From: Cololabis saira
Taxonomy: Eukaryota; Chordata; Actinopteri; Beloniformes; Belonidae
Reading direction: 5' to 3'
Length of the DNA: 64,000 nucleotides
Assembly (NCBI RefSeq): GCF_033807715.1
Contig: NC_084587.1
Coordinates: forward strand, 17,590,017 to 17,654,016
A program made the position numbers and the translations under genes. The notes under the pieces were generated by a model. The model did not search any database, was not told the origin of the DNA, and was given only the letters and a program-made list of their open reading frames with translations. Shown one piece after another: positions 1 through 31,294 of the stretch; position 1 is the first letter of the stretch; every line of letters begins with the position of its first letter.

Positions 1-527
1 TCATCCTGAGAAAGAGCTTCAGCAATGATTTTAAAAGAGCTTGCGGCTGCAGGGACTGACAACATTATCCATCCGGCTGGATTTGCTAGTACTTCTTACC
101 AAGTATTTTCATTTTGGCTCCAGGATGTCCCTAAAGAAATGTGTTTTTGGTTTTGAGGGAAGTTAGCTGATGTGGCTTAGTGTATGCAGTTTGTTTTTCA
201 AGTAAAGGATTTTTTTATTGATAAACGTCACAGAGGACTGTTTTAGAAAAAAAATATACAGAAACTGAGTAACTGAAAGATAATACTAAGATAATACAAA
301 GGATTCATTAATTAGGATAACAGTTATCAAACAGAGGCGACCAGCTTTAATCTTCTTTGTTGCTGTAAGTCATGCTGTCGAATTTCATGTTCTGAATCCA
401 ATCCTGAGTCGAATATGTGTGGAGGTATTTCAAGTGTTGAGGTAATTTTGTACAGGAGATGCTGAAAACAGAGTGTTGATGAATTACAAGCTCACAGGGC
501 ATTTGGAATTTACAGAAGTAATATAAT

Positions 528-1210
528 GGCGCTTTTCCACTAGTACCTACTCAGCCCGCAATTTTGCACTTTTCCACTAGGGGTCGAGGCGTGCCAAGTA
601 GATACTTTTTCTGTAACTACTCTGACGAGGTTCTAAGCGGGCTGAGTCGGGCTGTATCTGACGTCATTACACTACATGCCACCGATTGGTCAGGGGTCGG
701 GGCCGTCAGACGTCTGTGTCAGGAGGCGGAAATCAGCGAAAGAGCGACTTGCAGCTTCTTGTTCATTTTATTCAACAGGCAATGGCAGCGCAAAAGTCTG
801 TTTCATGATCCAACTCTGAGGTGCAGATGTTCATAAACCTGGTGGCTGAGGAGAGAATTAAAAAGGGATCTAGACGGCGATAAGGAACGACAAGATCTAC
901 CAGGAACTCTGTCACTTCATAGCTGCTCGCGGCTCCAGCTGACTCTTCAGCAGCGCCAAGACATACAAACACAAAAAAAAAGCGCTGCCGCTTAAACCTT
1001 CTTTCACCTCTATGTTCTACAGTACATCTTTAGTGTTGTTGTCTTCTTCGTTTAGATCACACAATCAAATACTGTATGTCACAGCAGCTTCGCTCCAACC
1101 CTCCTACTTCTGCCCATGGTGCTGAATTGTTATGGTAAAGAAACCAGACCGAGTTAAGTCGAGCCGAGCTAAGATGAGTAGAGCCGAGTAGGTGCTAGTG
1201 GAAAAGCGCC
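528..1210. mobile_element. Non-autonomous DNA transposon (MITE-like), 683 bp
   Basis: The ends are inverted copies of GGCGCTTTTCCACTAG with extended partial matching (CCTACTC). They are flanked by a 5-bp direct repeat ATAAT (523-527 and 1211-1215). No transposase frame was recognised. Superfamily not assigned. It lies in an mpdz intron. Confidence 0.7.
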
Positions 1211-1659
1211 ATAATTGATTTCTCTCTCTTTGCTATACCTGGAGCACTCTCATTCACCGATCTCGTGTTTGAGTTTCGGCCAGTTCTTGCGGACAGTCTC
1301 GGGACAATTGAGGGGATGTGGCCATGATCGCGCCCACAAATCAAATGTTTTGTGTTGGTAACTGGGAAATTGTGCACACAGCTGTGGACAAATGGCATCT
1401 ATATCATAGAACTGCTGCAAATGGAGCATCAGTGGAAGCCCTCATGTGTCGCCCTACTCGTGTGAAGATCTACTTGGGTAAAGACCAGCGAGTCTACCTG
1501 TGTGAATCCACCGACCAAGGACACCAACAAGGCCAGCTGTCCTACTGCCACAGCACTTAACCACCTGCTCTAACGAAATATGCATTTAGTCAATATCGGT
1601 CATCAACGGTATCTGTAAAATATATTGCTGTGTCAGAAGCCAAAGAAATTGGTCTCATC

Positions 1660-3420
1660 TCAGGTTGCCAAGACAAACCACACCCACACATATGTCCCTC
1701 TCTGCTGTCTTGTTGAACTGCCAGTCGGCAGTTAATAAAGCTGATTTTGTTGCTGCTCATTCCAGCAGCTTAAAACTTGATCTCCTGGCACTCACTGAAA
1801 CCTGGATAAAACCTGAAAATACTGTTACTGCAGCTGCACTATCCTGTGACTACTCTTTCTCCAACACACCCCACTGTTTAAGGCAAGGAGGCAGAACTGG
1901 CATCTTGATTTCTGACGAATGGAAATTTGCTCCGCTGCTGCAGGACAACACATAATACTAAATTTGAATACCATGGTATCATGGTGACGTCTCTGATTAA
2001 AGTCTTTGTGGTTATTTACTGTCCACCAGGACCACTGGGTGACTTTGTGAATGAGTTAGATACACTACTGTCTTCCTTCCCAGATGCAGACTGTATGCTG
2101 CTCGTCCTAAGTGGTGAGAACATTCATGTAGACAAACCTTACATTGAGGAGTTAATTTGGCCTCAAACTGGCTTGCTCTCCTATAACTCCCTCAAAGAGG
2201 TAAAAATGTTGACTCTGTTTTTACTCAGCTCTACATTGAGCTCCGACCATGAGCTCTTGCCTGGATAGTCTGTGTTATCGATACACCAAACATACCCACC
2301 AAACGCTTTAGCCAGCCTCACTCGTCGTGGCTGACTGATATCATCTATAAATTGCGCAATACTCTCCAAGCTGCATGAAGGAAAGGGAAGAAGCTCTAAT
2401 CCTGCTGATCTCAATTACTTTCAGTCTCTGTTCACGTGATTCTCTGCTGTGTTCCTTTAAAGTGTCATGGTCAGGGAAAACATCATCACCTCCCCAAGGC
2501 TTGGTACTTGGGCCCCTTCTCTTTGTCATATACACCGCCTCTCTGGGTCAGATTATTCACTTATAGGACTTATCGTTCATTATTACTGCTATGCAGATGA
2601 TACACATCTCTACCTGTCATTCCCACCAGTTATTACTGCCCATCGTTTGATCAGCCTCAATATCAATATACATATTGCATCTCCTACTGTTGCACCCACA
2701 AAGATTATAAAGAACCTGGGTGTCATGACTGATGACCAGTTATGCTTCTCTGACTATGATCATTCAGTCTCCTGATCGTGCCGCTTTGCTCTCTACAACA
2801 TACAAAAAACAAGACTTTACCTGAATCAATATGCAACTCAACTCCAGGTACTGCCCAAGGTTATATCCCACCTCGATTACTGCAATGTGCCCCTAGCTGG
2901 CATTTCAAATTGTGAAATCAAACCACTACAATTGGTCCGTAATACAACGATCTGTCTGGTCTTTAATCAACCCAGACAGGCAGACGTCACTCCTCAGTTC
3001 ATTGAGCAACACTGATTAGCTGTGGTTGCCTGTTTATATGAACTCGATCGTAAAGGGCTTTATGTGATCACTCGTACACGAGTTTCCAAGAACCACAGTT
3101 CAAAATAACCAAGATGGCTGCTGAATTGCTAATAACACCTTGAATCAACATTTTTTACTGCATAACAGACAGCCTTTACACCTATGCACCCATAACAAGA
3201 ACACCGACTGCCCTTGCCCTCCCCTCCCACGAGCAGGTCGCAGTTGAGACTGTTCTCCCCCCTGGTTCCTTGATGGTGGAACAAGTTACCAGTAGCCACA
3301 AGAGCTGAATTGCCCCTCTCTACGTTCAAGATGCTTTTGAAAACTTGTCTCTTCCAAGAGCACCATCTGTCTGCCCTCTATCTTCAGCTTTTTCTAAACT
3401 GCAACTAAACAGCACTTGAA
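1660..3420 (+). mobile_element. Degenerate CR1/L2-like LINE remnant
   Basis: Broken frames read an endonuclease segment (LLNCQSAVNK, LDLLALTETWIK) near 1665-1955. A reverse-transcriptase segment follows near 2490-2640 ([16 protein letters not shown] and CYADDTHLYLSF). Downstream are KNLGVMTDDQL near 2700-2750 and a C-terminal region to about 3400. Several frameshifts and deletions make it inactive. Family placement is from motif resemblance only. Confidence 0.75.
3055..3174 (+). repeat. 120-bp direct repeat, copy 1
   Basis: Nearly identical to 3739-3858, offset by 684 bp; includes the shared string CCAAGATGGCTGCTGAATTG. Copy 1 sits inside the LINE remnant and copy 2 just beyond it. The unit is unidentified. 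Confidence 0.85.
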
Positions 3421-3738
3421 TGTGATCTTAGTAGCACTTGAATGCTGCTATAAAAACACTTACGTTGTGATCTACTATGTTACTGTAGCTTGAAAGTACT
3501 TCTCAGTTGTAAATGTAATGTGATGACATGTAATAATGCATTGATATGTTGAAAACATGCATATGACATGCAACAGATCGTAAGTGTATGAGCCATTAAC
3601 TCTGCCCTTGAAGCCTAACCAGCCATGCCCCTTTACTTCGTGAAAGTTTTCTCTTGTAACGTCTTATACTCCCATTCACAATCATTTCCACAATTGCAGA
3701 ATGTACTGAACCAATTCCAACAGGGAGAGGGTGGAGGT

Positions 3739-3858
3739 GGGCTTTATGTGATCACTCGTACACAAGCGCCCAAGAACCACAGTTCAAAATAACCAAGATG
3801 GCTGCTGAATTGCTAATAACACCTTGAATAAACAATTTTTACTGCATAACCGACAGCC
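3739..3858 (+). repeat. 120-bp direct repeat, copy 2
   Basis: Second copy of the repeat at 3055-3174, with a few substitutions. The stretch 3860-5018 that follows is intronic with only homopolymer runs; nothing else was recognised. Confidence 0.85.
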
Positions 3859-5018
3859 ATCATCAATCTGTTCTTAGTCCTCTGCAAACTTTTTTATGTC
3901 TTTTTTTGTTTAGTTTTTTTAAATTAGTATGGTTGTAACTCTGTTTTTGTCAGATTCTTCTTTCTCTGATTGGTTGTATGTCTATCCAGTGGCACCCAAA
4001 GGCAGTTTATTGTGCATCCATTGGTATTCTTCCCCCTGGAAATCAAAGTGAAATCCAGAGGAACCAAACTAACTATTTGCATCAAAGAGTAAAGGAATTA
4101 GGATGAGCCATGGGGAATGCCCCATGGATTTGACCAATCAAAAAACCCTCTTGCCAAATCTGCCCATTTTCAGAAAGAACATCTCCTTGATCAATAATTG
4201 CACTATTTTGGTGTTATGCAGGGCCCAAAGCTACAATAAAACAAATAAAATAAGAGAGTGAACATAATATGCCCACTTTGATATCCCCATCAGCCATCAA
4301 ACTGGGGACAAAGTGTGAGCACTTTGTTTGAGACATGATTGTTGGCGGTAGAGCAGCTGATCTCAGAAAAGCTTTGTTGACAGGAGAGATCAGAGAAGAA
4401 TGGTTTCTTTAGTTTGAGCTGACAGCAGAGCTACAGAAACCAAGAAAACCTTTTTTTTTTTTTTACAACACTGTGAGCATGATGCCATCAGAATGCACAA
4501 CATATTAAACCTTGAGGCGAGTGGACCATAACAACAGCAGAAGATCATGTCAGATTCCACTCCCATTTGCAAAAAAAAAAAAAAAAAGAAATCTCAGGCT
4601 GCCGTGGGCATATACTCACCAGCACATGTCAGATGAAGGCTGTAAAACAGGCTTTTCTTGTGTATTATTGTAGCGCTACGTGAACAACACAGAGAGACGG
4701 AAAAAAGTGGTCATCTGTCAGAATTTTTTCATATCATTTCTCAGTAGCTGTCTTTTTGAATTAAATTCATTGCCGGCAGTGTTTCAAATTAATGAGCATA
4801 GCTATTTTGAGACTCCTGGGATTTAAGGAATCAGATTTTTTACACAAAGGAAGTTATTCTTCTTGTTCCAAAAAAGCGTTTTCTCGGTTGAATTACTGGG
4901 GTGGGGGGGTCTAAACTAATCTTGAGGTTTTCTAACTTCTATTGACCACAGTGAAATAAGAGGGAAAATGCATTGCTTGTATAAAAAGTATATTGTTTTT
5001 TGTGTTGTCCTGGCCAAG

Positions 5019-24650
<19,632 letters not shown>

Positions 24651-24949
24651 GACACAGCAAACTACGTCCTCATTTGAATATTTCTCACCAACGCAGCTCT
24701 CTGATGATGTAGAACAGCTTCACACAAGTATGAGGAGTCAAACATCGACAAGAAAGAGTAGTTTCTGTAAATGTAAATGTATTCATATTTGGTTTAGGGA
24801 AACTACCTCCAACTGGAAACACAGCTCTGTTGTATAATTCCTGACACTGCACTCATGAAAAGACAAAAACAGACAAAAAAAATGTGAATCCTGACAACAG
24901 ATACTGGAAGCAAAACATCCGAAGCAGGTAATGTTTTATTTCCATTATA

Positions 24950-25545
24950 GTCCTACATGAATGTGCATCGTAACCCATATGTGCAGACCTCAGGCTGCTC
25001 ATCCTGATGGGGAGGAGCAAGTCTACTCCAAGTTCCTCCTGGATGACTGAACTTTGTGACCATAGGTGAAGAAAAGAACGTAGATGGACTGGTAGAGAGT
25101 TTGGCCTTTTGGCACATCTCTCCTTTCACCTGAACAGAGCAGATGTTGCACCAATCATGTCCATCTCCCATTCCATTGCGGCTCGGTGACACCAACAGGA
25201 CCACATCATCTGCAAAAAGCTGAGCTGGAATTCTGAAGGGCACCAAACCAGAGTTCCTCCTTCCCTTGGCTTCACCAAGAAATTCTGTTCATAAAAGTTA
25301 TGAACAGAATTTGAGACAAAGGGCAGGTCTAACTGAGTCCAAATCCCACCTGCAACAAATTCACTAACTCAGCGAGTTAAACCCGTTCTATATGTGTATA
25401 GGTATTGAATGGCCCATAGCAAAGTATAGTATCCCATACATCCAAAGTACGACCCACTGAACACTCCAGGGGACATGGTCAAATGCTTTTTCCAAATCCA
25501 CATTGTTACTCCTGATTTATCCCCGAGACTATTCTTCACCACCTC
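24950..25545 (-). pseudogene. Degenerate LINE reverse-transcriptase fragment
   Basis: Minus-strand frames read DLEKAFDHVPW near 25500-25460 and LFADDVVLLVSPS near 25220-25180, two hallmark reverse-transcriptase blocks, with stops and frameshifts between. It lies just downstream of the mpdz stop and may be inside its 3' UTR. Confidence 0.7.
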
Positions 25546-25862
25546 TGGATAAACCTCATCAGGGAGGCTGAGGAGTGTAATTGAAACACGTATTTATATC
25601 CACATAACCATGATGATCAGACCTCATGAATATAAACAAATAAATGGATGCAATAGAAGAACCTGTGAAAAAAACAATTACTCATTTACAGTATTAACAC
25701 CGTCTCATAACTTCTTATTCAGATTTAATTTACTGCGAGGAACTCCTGACATACAAAACATGCCAAGTTCTCCTGCCAATCTTTTGTATGGCAATAAGGC
25801 TTTAGGATATTTCCTTTGAAATACTCCTTTACTTTTCTTTATGTTGTAATTATATATAAAAA

Positions 25863-25868
25863 AATAAA
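25863..25868 (+). terminator. Candidate mpdz polyadenylation signal
   Basis: AATAAA in an AT-rich stretch 1.2 kb past the mpdz stop. Another copy lies at 25639-25644. A LINE remnant (about 24950-25545) lies between the stop codon and both hexamers, so the real 3' end may differ. Confidence 0.3.
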
Positions 25869-26705
25869 GTGTAACTGTTTCCTAAATAAAACATTTCTTA
25901 CATTATTTGCAGATAACCATCATGTAGAACCACTTTGTGTTAAGCTGATAGCTTTTGCTTTAATAGTCTTAAATTTCTTTTCTTTGGACATTCAAGACAT
26001 GTTATTGTGTCATGTACAATGTTTATTTAAAACATTCTTTTACTTGTTTTATATTTATTTATTTTTTTTCATGTTTTTTTTTCTTCATTTTATTTTATCT
26101 AAAGTAGTTGTCCTCACCGTGCTTGCACTTGTTCGTTTGGCATTGTGTTGCATTTTCTCATGAATCGACCCTATTAAATGTTCCTTTGCTAGAGATTTGT
26201 GTCCAAACCTTTTTCCGAGTCCGAGACTGTTTAATTCAGTTTTGTTCCGAGGTAAAACAATCAAACGGTTACTTACAGTCGAGGTTCAGTTTTAATGTGA
26301 AGAGCAGAACAACTCAGTCTTTCTATACTGGAAAAGGACAGTGTGTAAAATGTAAATGGAACCAGAACGCAATGATTCGTAAATCTCACAAACCCTTATT
26401 TTACTCAGGGTATAATATAGAGAACGTATAAAATGTTGATAGCGAGAAACGGAAACGTCTTGGGAAAATCATCTGAGGTCATTTTAAATCCGATGGCAGC
26501 AACAACTCATAGGTTGGGACAGGGTGATGTTTACTGCTGTGAAGCTGATACTCCTATTTGCACAACTGTCCGTGTACATCTGGGAACTGGCGAGGCCAAC
26601 TACTGGGGGTTTTGCGGAGGAATGTTTCCCATTCTGATCTGATATTAGCTGATTTCCCTTTGGGGATAATGAAGCGTTGTTGAATTTGAATATATGCTGC
26701 TAAAC

Positions 26706-27465
26706 TATGGAGCCAAATCAAGGCCAAAAGTTTTGCTAATTTGTAAATAAAATTTGAACCTGAAAATTCTTTTTTACAGTTAAATTTTTTTTTTTTTTTC
26801 AGTATCAGATCTTTTTTTCAGTTTCAGAACTTTTTATTTCAGTTTCAAATCTTTTTATCACCATATTCACGTGATTGGCAGTGGAAAAAACGGATACTAG
26901 TGACACATTTCTGTTTAAAAAGCTGTTTTAGACCGTACTTGGTAGTATGTGGAAGTGTGTCTGGAAATGTCAAACTTTAAAGTGTGGCTGTTGAACTGTG
27001 CAGTCTGGCATAGTTTATTGCTTTTATACTGCAATTGGTTCCAAGTACGGTCTAAAATAGCTTTTTAAATAGAAATGTATCACTAATATCAGTTTTTTTC
27101 CACTGCCAATCACGTGAATATAGTGTATATACAGTGTTGAATCATACTACTACTGATAGCTTCTGCAACCTACGTTTCCTGAAGGCAACATGACTGAGGA
27201 ACGTCCCCCGCCTTCTCTGTTCTGCTGTCACTCATGATGCCACGCCCCTCTCAGGTGATGACACGCCCCCTACGCCAGATCGGCGCCAAAAGTCTGAAAC
27301 TGAAAAAAAAATTTGAAACTGAAAAAAAAGATCTGAATCTGAAAAAAAGAAGTGAAACTGAAAAAAAAGAAGTGAAACTGAAAAAAAAGATGTGAAACTG
27401 AAAAAAAACCATCTGAAACTGAAAAAAAGATCTGATACTGAAAAGATACTTGATTTGGCTCCATA
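26706..27465. mobile_element. 760-bp foldback-type transposon
   Basis: The outer inverted repeats are TATGGAGCCAAATCAAG. Inside are opposed arrays of a TCAGTTTCAGATCTTTTT-like motif (26797-26860 and its complement at 27290-27445). The centre is an 80-bp inverted repeat pair (about 26863-26942 and 27042-27121). A 6-bp target duplication CTAAAC lies at 26700-26705 and 27466-27471. No transposase. Confidence 0.8.
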
Positions 27466-27479
27466 CTAAACAGACCTGC

Positions 27480-30400
27480 TAAACAGTCAGGACCTTCTTT
27501 TTAATCAACGTTCTCCAGACAGCAGACCAATGTGGATCATGGGCTCTCCTTATATAAAGCTACGCTTTTGTAATTGATACAGTTTCGCCCCGTGTTACCA
27601 CCAGATATGAAGCCTTTCCTGGAAAACACGTCCAGAAGAAGTGTCTGGGTGGAAACATATCTTGCTCTGAAATCTACAGAATTCCTGTCTCCATTCCTGA
27701 TAAACCGGTCGCCCATTCCAGAGGAACTAACGCATCTTCCATACCATCAGAGATGCAACCTTGTGAACGGAATGCTGATTCCAAGCTGGATGGTCCCTCT
27801 CCTCTCTAATCCAAGGGATCCAGCTCATCAAAGATATCCAAAGCAAGATTTGAAGTTTCAATTCATTTGAACTCAGGACAGTTTTTATACATTTTGCTTC
27901 GGTCCATTTTAAATCAACTTTGGCTCAAAGAGGACAGAAGCATTTCTGCATCGTGTTCAGTATGGTTTCTTCTCCGCATGATGAAGCGTTAACCTGCATG
28001 GACACCAAAGCGAACTGTGTTCTTACATAGCGACTTCTGGAAGAGTTTCTCACCCCAGCAGCCTCCATTGAGGAAGATTGTCTGTTTTTCATGTAGCACT
28101 GCCTGGGGGCCCGGATGCTGTACTGATTTTGAGTCTTGTTCCCTGCACACAGAGATTTTATCCCAGTTCTCTGATACTGATGAGATGATCAAATCTTCAT
28201 AATTTAATGCTGAGGAAAGTGACAAATTGGGTGATGTACTTTACTCCCCACTTGTCACTTCATCCCTCACATTACATTTTTAGCCGTATTGTTTAATTTG
28301 TTAATGTTTGGAATGCTTCACTCTGTTTGTGGCAGCATTAAACACAATATCCAAAACATTAGGAAGTTAAAGTAAATGCATAATGTTAGTTTACCGGTAA
28401 TATGTTTATTTAGTTCCAGGTTTTATATTGGGTTAATTATGTTTAACATTTGTTAATTTCCTTTCTGTGACTCACCATTCAGGTATAGTGTTTGGGAAGG
28501 GCCAGCCCAGCATTTCCGGTCTTTTTTTAACATCAGTGATGTCAGTGATCGAATTATTGGGTGATACCAAGCAGGGGGATTTAATTTTTCAGTAGTTATT
28601 TGTGTTTGTCCATTTGATTTTCTTTCAAGACAATCGAAGAGAATTTTCTACTCTTTAGGTAACTACAATGCATATGAAGTTGTAAGTTAATTTTGGCACA
28701 TATATTTTATTAGTTTGGGTTAGAGTATTTGTGTAATGTGACCTGTTTGTATGGAATGGTTTATTCTGAGTTTAATTGATGAGTGACTTCTGTGTAGATA
28801 AGCGATAGGGTTTGGATTTAGAAGGCCATGTTTACTATTTATGACAGTTTTTTTCACTCATGTAACTGACCTGTTATCAATTAACCTAATTAAATGCAAA
28901 CTTTTTATGTAGGTTCTTTATTTAATACCACTTACCTTTCCTACCTTCTGCTGACTTTTTTTTTAGATGTGATGCACTCATCAAATTCAAAATAAGTTTC
29001 CATCTTTTATGAAACTGCAGAATGTCTCACCTTTAACATTGTTTTCTATGTTATGCTGTGAATCAAATTGGGGTTGAATTTAATGATTTCCGTATGATTT
29101 CCATCTCGAGAACTATGCTGTAAAAAGTCAGTGGATGTCAAACTTTTGTCAGTTAGATCGACATCTCTTTCTGAACCTGTGCTTTTCCTCGTTGACAGTT
29201 TAGTTTGTTAGTCGGTCGGCTCTCCGTCACCACATTCCTTGTTAGTCAGTGTGCCTTTATCAAATATGAATTCATATTCAGAGTCACTCAGGTTTAGTCA
29301 GTGTGTGTGACACACAGAGTGACAGGCAGCTCTAAATTATTGAATTGTAAATTAGGAGAGAGCAGAGGAGAACGGGATTAGTCAGAGAAAACAACAGGAA
29401 GCTGAAGAAGTCACTCCGAAGTCAGAGAAACACAAAGTTGAAGTAAACCCAGTTTTTTTTTATTTCCCTAAATGCACAAACCTTTTGCTGAAATTACTCG
29501 TGGAATAGGTGACAACTTGACGAACAACACATTTTGCACACAAGTGTCTCATTCAGGAAATGGGAAGCATCTTGGGAGATCCTGTCTGGAGCGTCTGCAT
29601 TAATCAAAACCATCTGCTCACTTTGCAAGCTTTATTGAAAGCCTGCCATCGCAGGCTGCTTAATCCTGCTCCAGATGAACAATTGCTTGCCTGCTCACAC
29701 GAGGAGGCTTTTAGAACGGAGAAAAGCCAAGAGGATTTTTTTTTTTTTGCACATTTCAGGTTGTTCTCACTGTATTGTAGCTCTTCGCTTCTGCATAAAT
29801 AGAATCGTACATCAAAAATATTTAGCAACGTCTTGTATTTACGTCATTGGATTGTAACTTTTACTGGGGAGGATGAAGCAACATCTCTACATTTGCTCAT
29901 TCTTATTAAATCAGGAAAAGGGATATGCTGGTTTTCGCATCTAGGCCATAAACCTTGGTGAAGGGTATCCCTGCAGGCTACAGCAGACGTCACATTTTAA
30001 CCTCCCATGGCCTCGCTTATCCAGTTTTTCCACCATCTGTCAGACATGGAGTAGGCAGTGCATGTGGTGCCGCAGCTTAAAATAAGATCAGTTTCACGAG
30101 AGCCCACTTGAAAGGCACTCATGATCATCTCTCACAGGAGGAAAGCAGTAGCCAAGTGACTACTGCGTGTGTGACTGTCAGCTCTATCCATAATCTCAAA
30201 TCCAGTGTTGTATTTCTTTTAGTGTAACTCAGTGGTCCTGAAGCGGCTGATGCTGGATCCAAAATCAGAAGAGGAAGACAAAATAAAAACTATGCCCTCC
30301 TTCTCCACCCCATCCCCTTGAGGCTGTTTGTCAAGATATCATCTTGAGCTGCAAAAATGCCAATGCTAAGTTATTCAGTCCAGTGCTGAGTCTTAAAATC

Positions 30401-31290
30401 CTGTTCCCCTTCGAGCGAGACAAAAATATCCCAAAAGGAGGAATCATCGCACGCACTGAAGGCTCACATTTAATTACAGCTCTAAGTTTCGGTCCCACTC
30501 TTTCCTCCTCACCACTTGACACTAAGTCGAGGTTGTCAGCGGCAAATGAGTCGGACTGAGTGAAAACATGGCATAGACGCCTCTGCCACTCATTTTCTAA
30601 CCTGGAGCAGGAACTAATGACACTGAGTCACCCAGTTAAAGCAGAGAGGCGCTGCCTACCTGCAGCTTACGAGTCTCAAAGCCGACGCATTTCACCGAGG
30701 AAGAATGTAGAGGTAAATTAGGGACTTTTCTTAATAGCGAATCAGGACTTTTCTCAGCTTTAGTTTATTTTATTGTGCTATGTTTTAGGATTGCAGCTAC
30801 TGCAGATACAAGCAGCGATGAAAGTAGATTTAATTTCTTGCTGAAACTACCACAGCCGTTTATTTAGTTCAAAGAAGAGCTTTAATGTCATAGTGTGTTG
30901 AGCGTAGTTTCCCAGCATGCTCCAGGAGGTTTTTTGTCAATATGAATTAAAGATAATCGTTCATAGTCTGTTACCTGTTCTTGTTATTCTTTTTGGTGTT
31001 CGTCACACAGATTGTAGCATTTTTCTGTTGCTTACAGTTTGAATGTAGATGGAGACTGAAATAAAGTTGATATCATCTGAACAAATCCATTACACCATGA
31101 GTGAAAGTGCTGCGTGATAATTGCATCTTATTACAAACAGGTTTCACTGAAGAAAACTGTAAAGGTTTCCCAGTAGTTCTGTTGGACAATCTGAAAAACT
31201 CTCTATGTGTCTTCTGTATCCATTTCTTCAAGGTCACTGGGAGTTTATCCCAGGTCCATCACAAGCTCACGTTATAGACAAGCAACTATA
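27480..31290. other. Intergenic stretch, no gene recognised
   Basis: No supported exon. A 98-codon open frame at 27574-27870 looks peptide-like but has no recognisable motif; it may belong to an old repeat. Nothing resembling LURAP1L was seen. Confidence 0.5.
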
Positions 31291-31294
31291 TACA

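Noticed and set aside
564..836. 90-codon plus-strand frame
   Set aside because: It lies inside the inverted-repeat element at 528-1210 with no recognisable motif.
27574..27870. 98-codon plus-strand frame as a gene
   Set aside because: No recognised domain, no splice partner, and neighbouring sequence looks like an old repeat. Kept only as a note.
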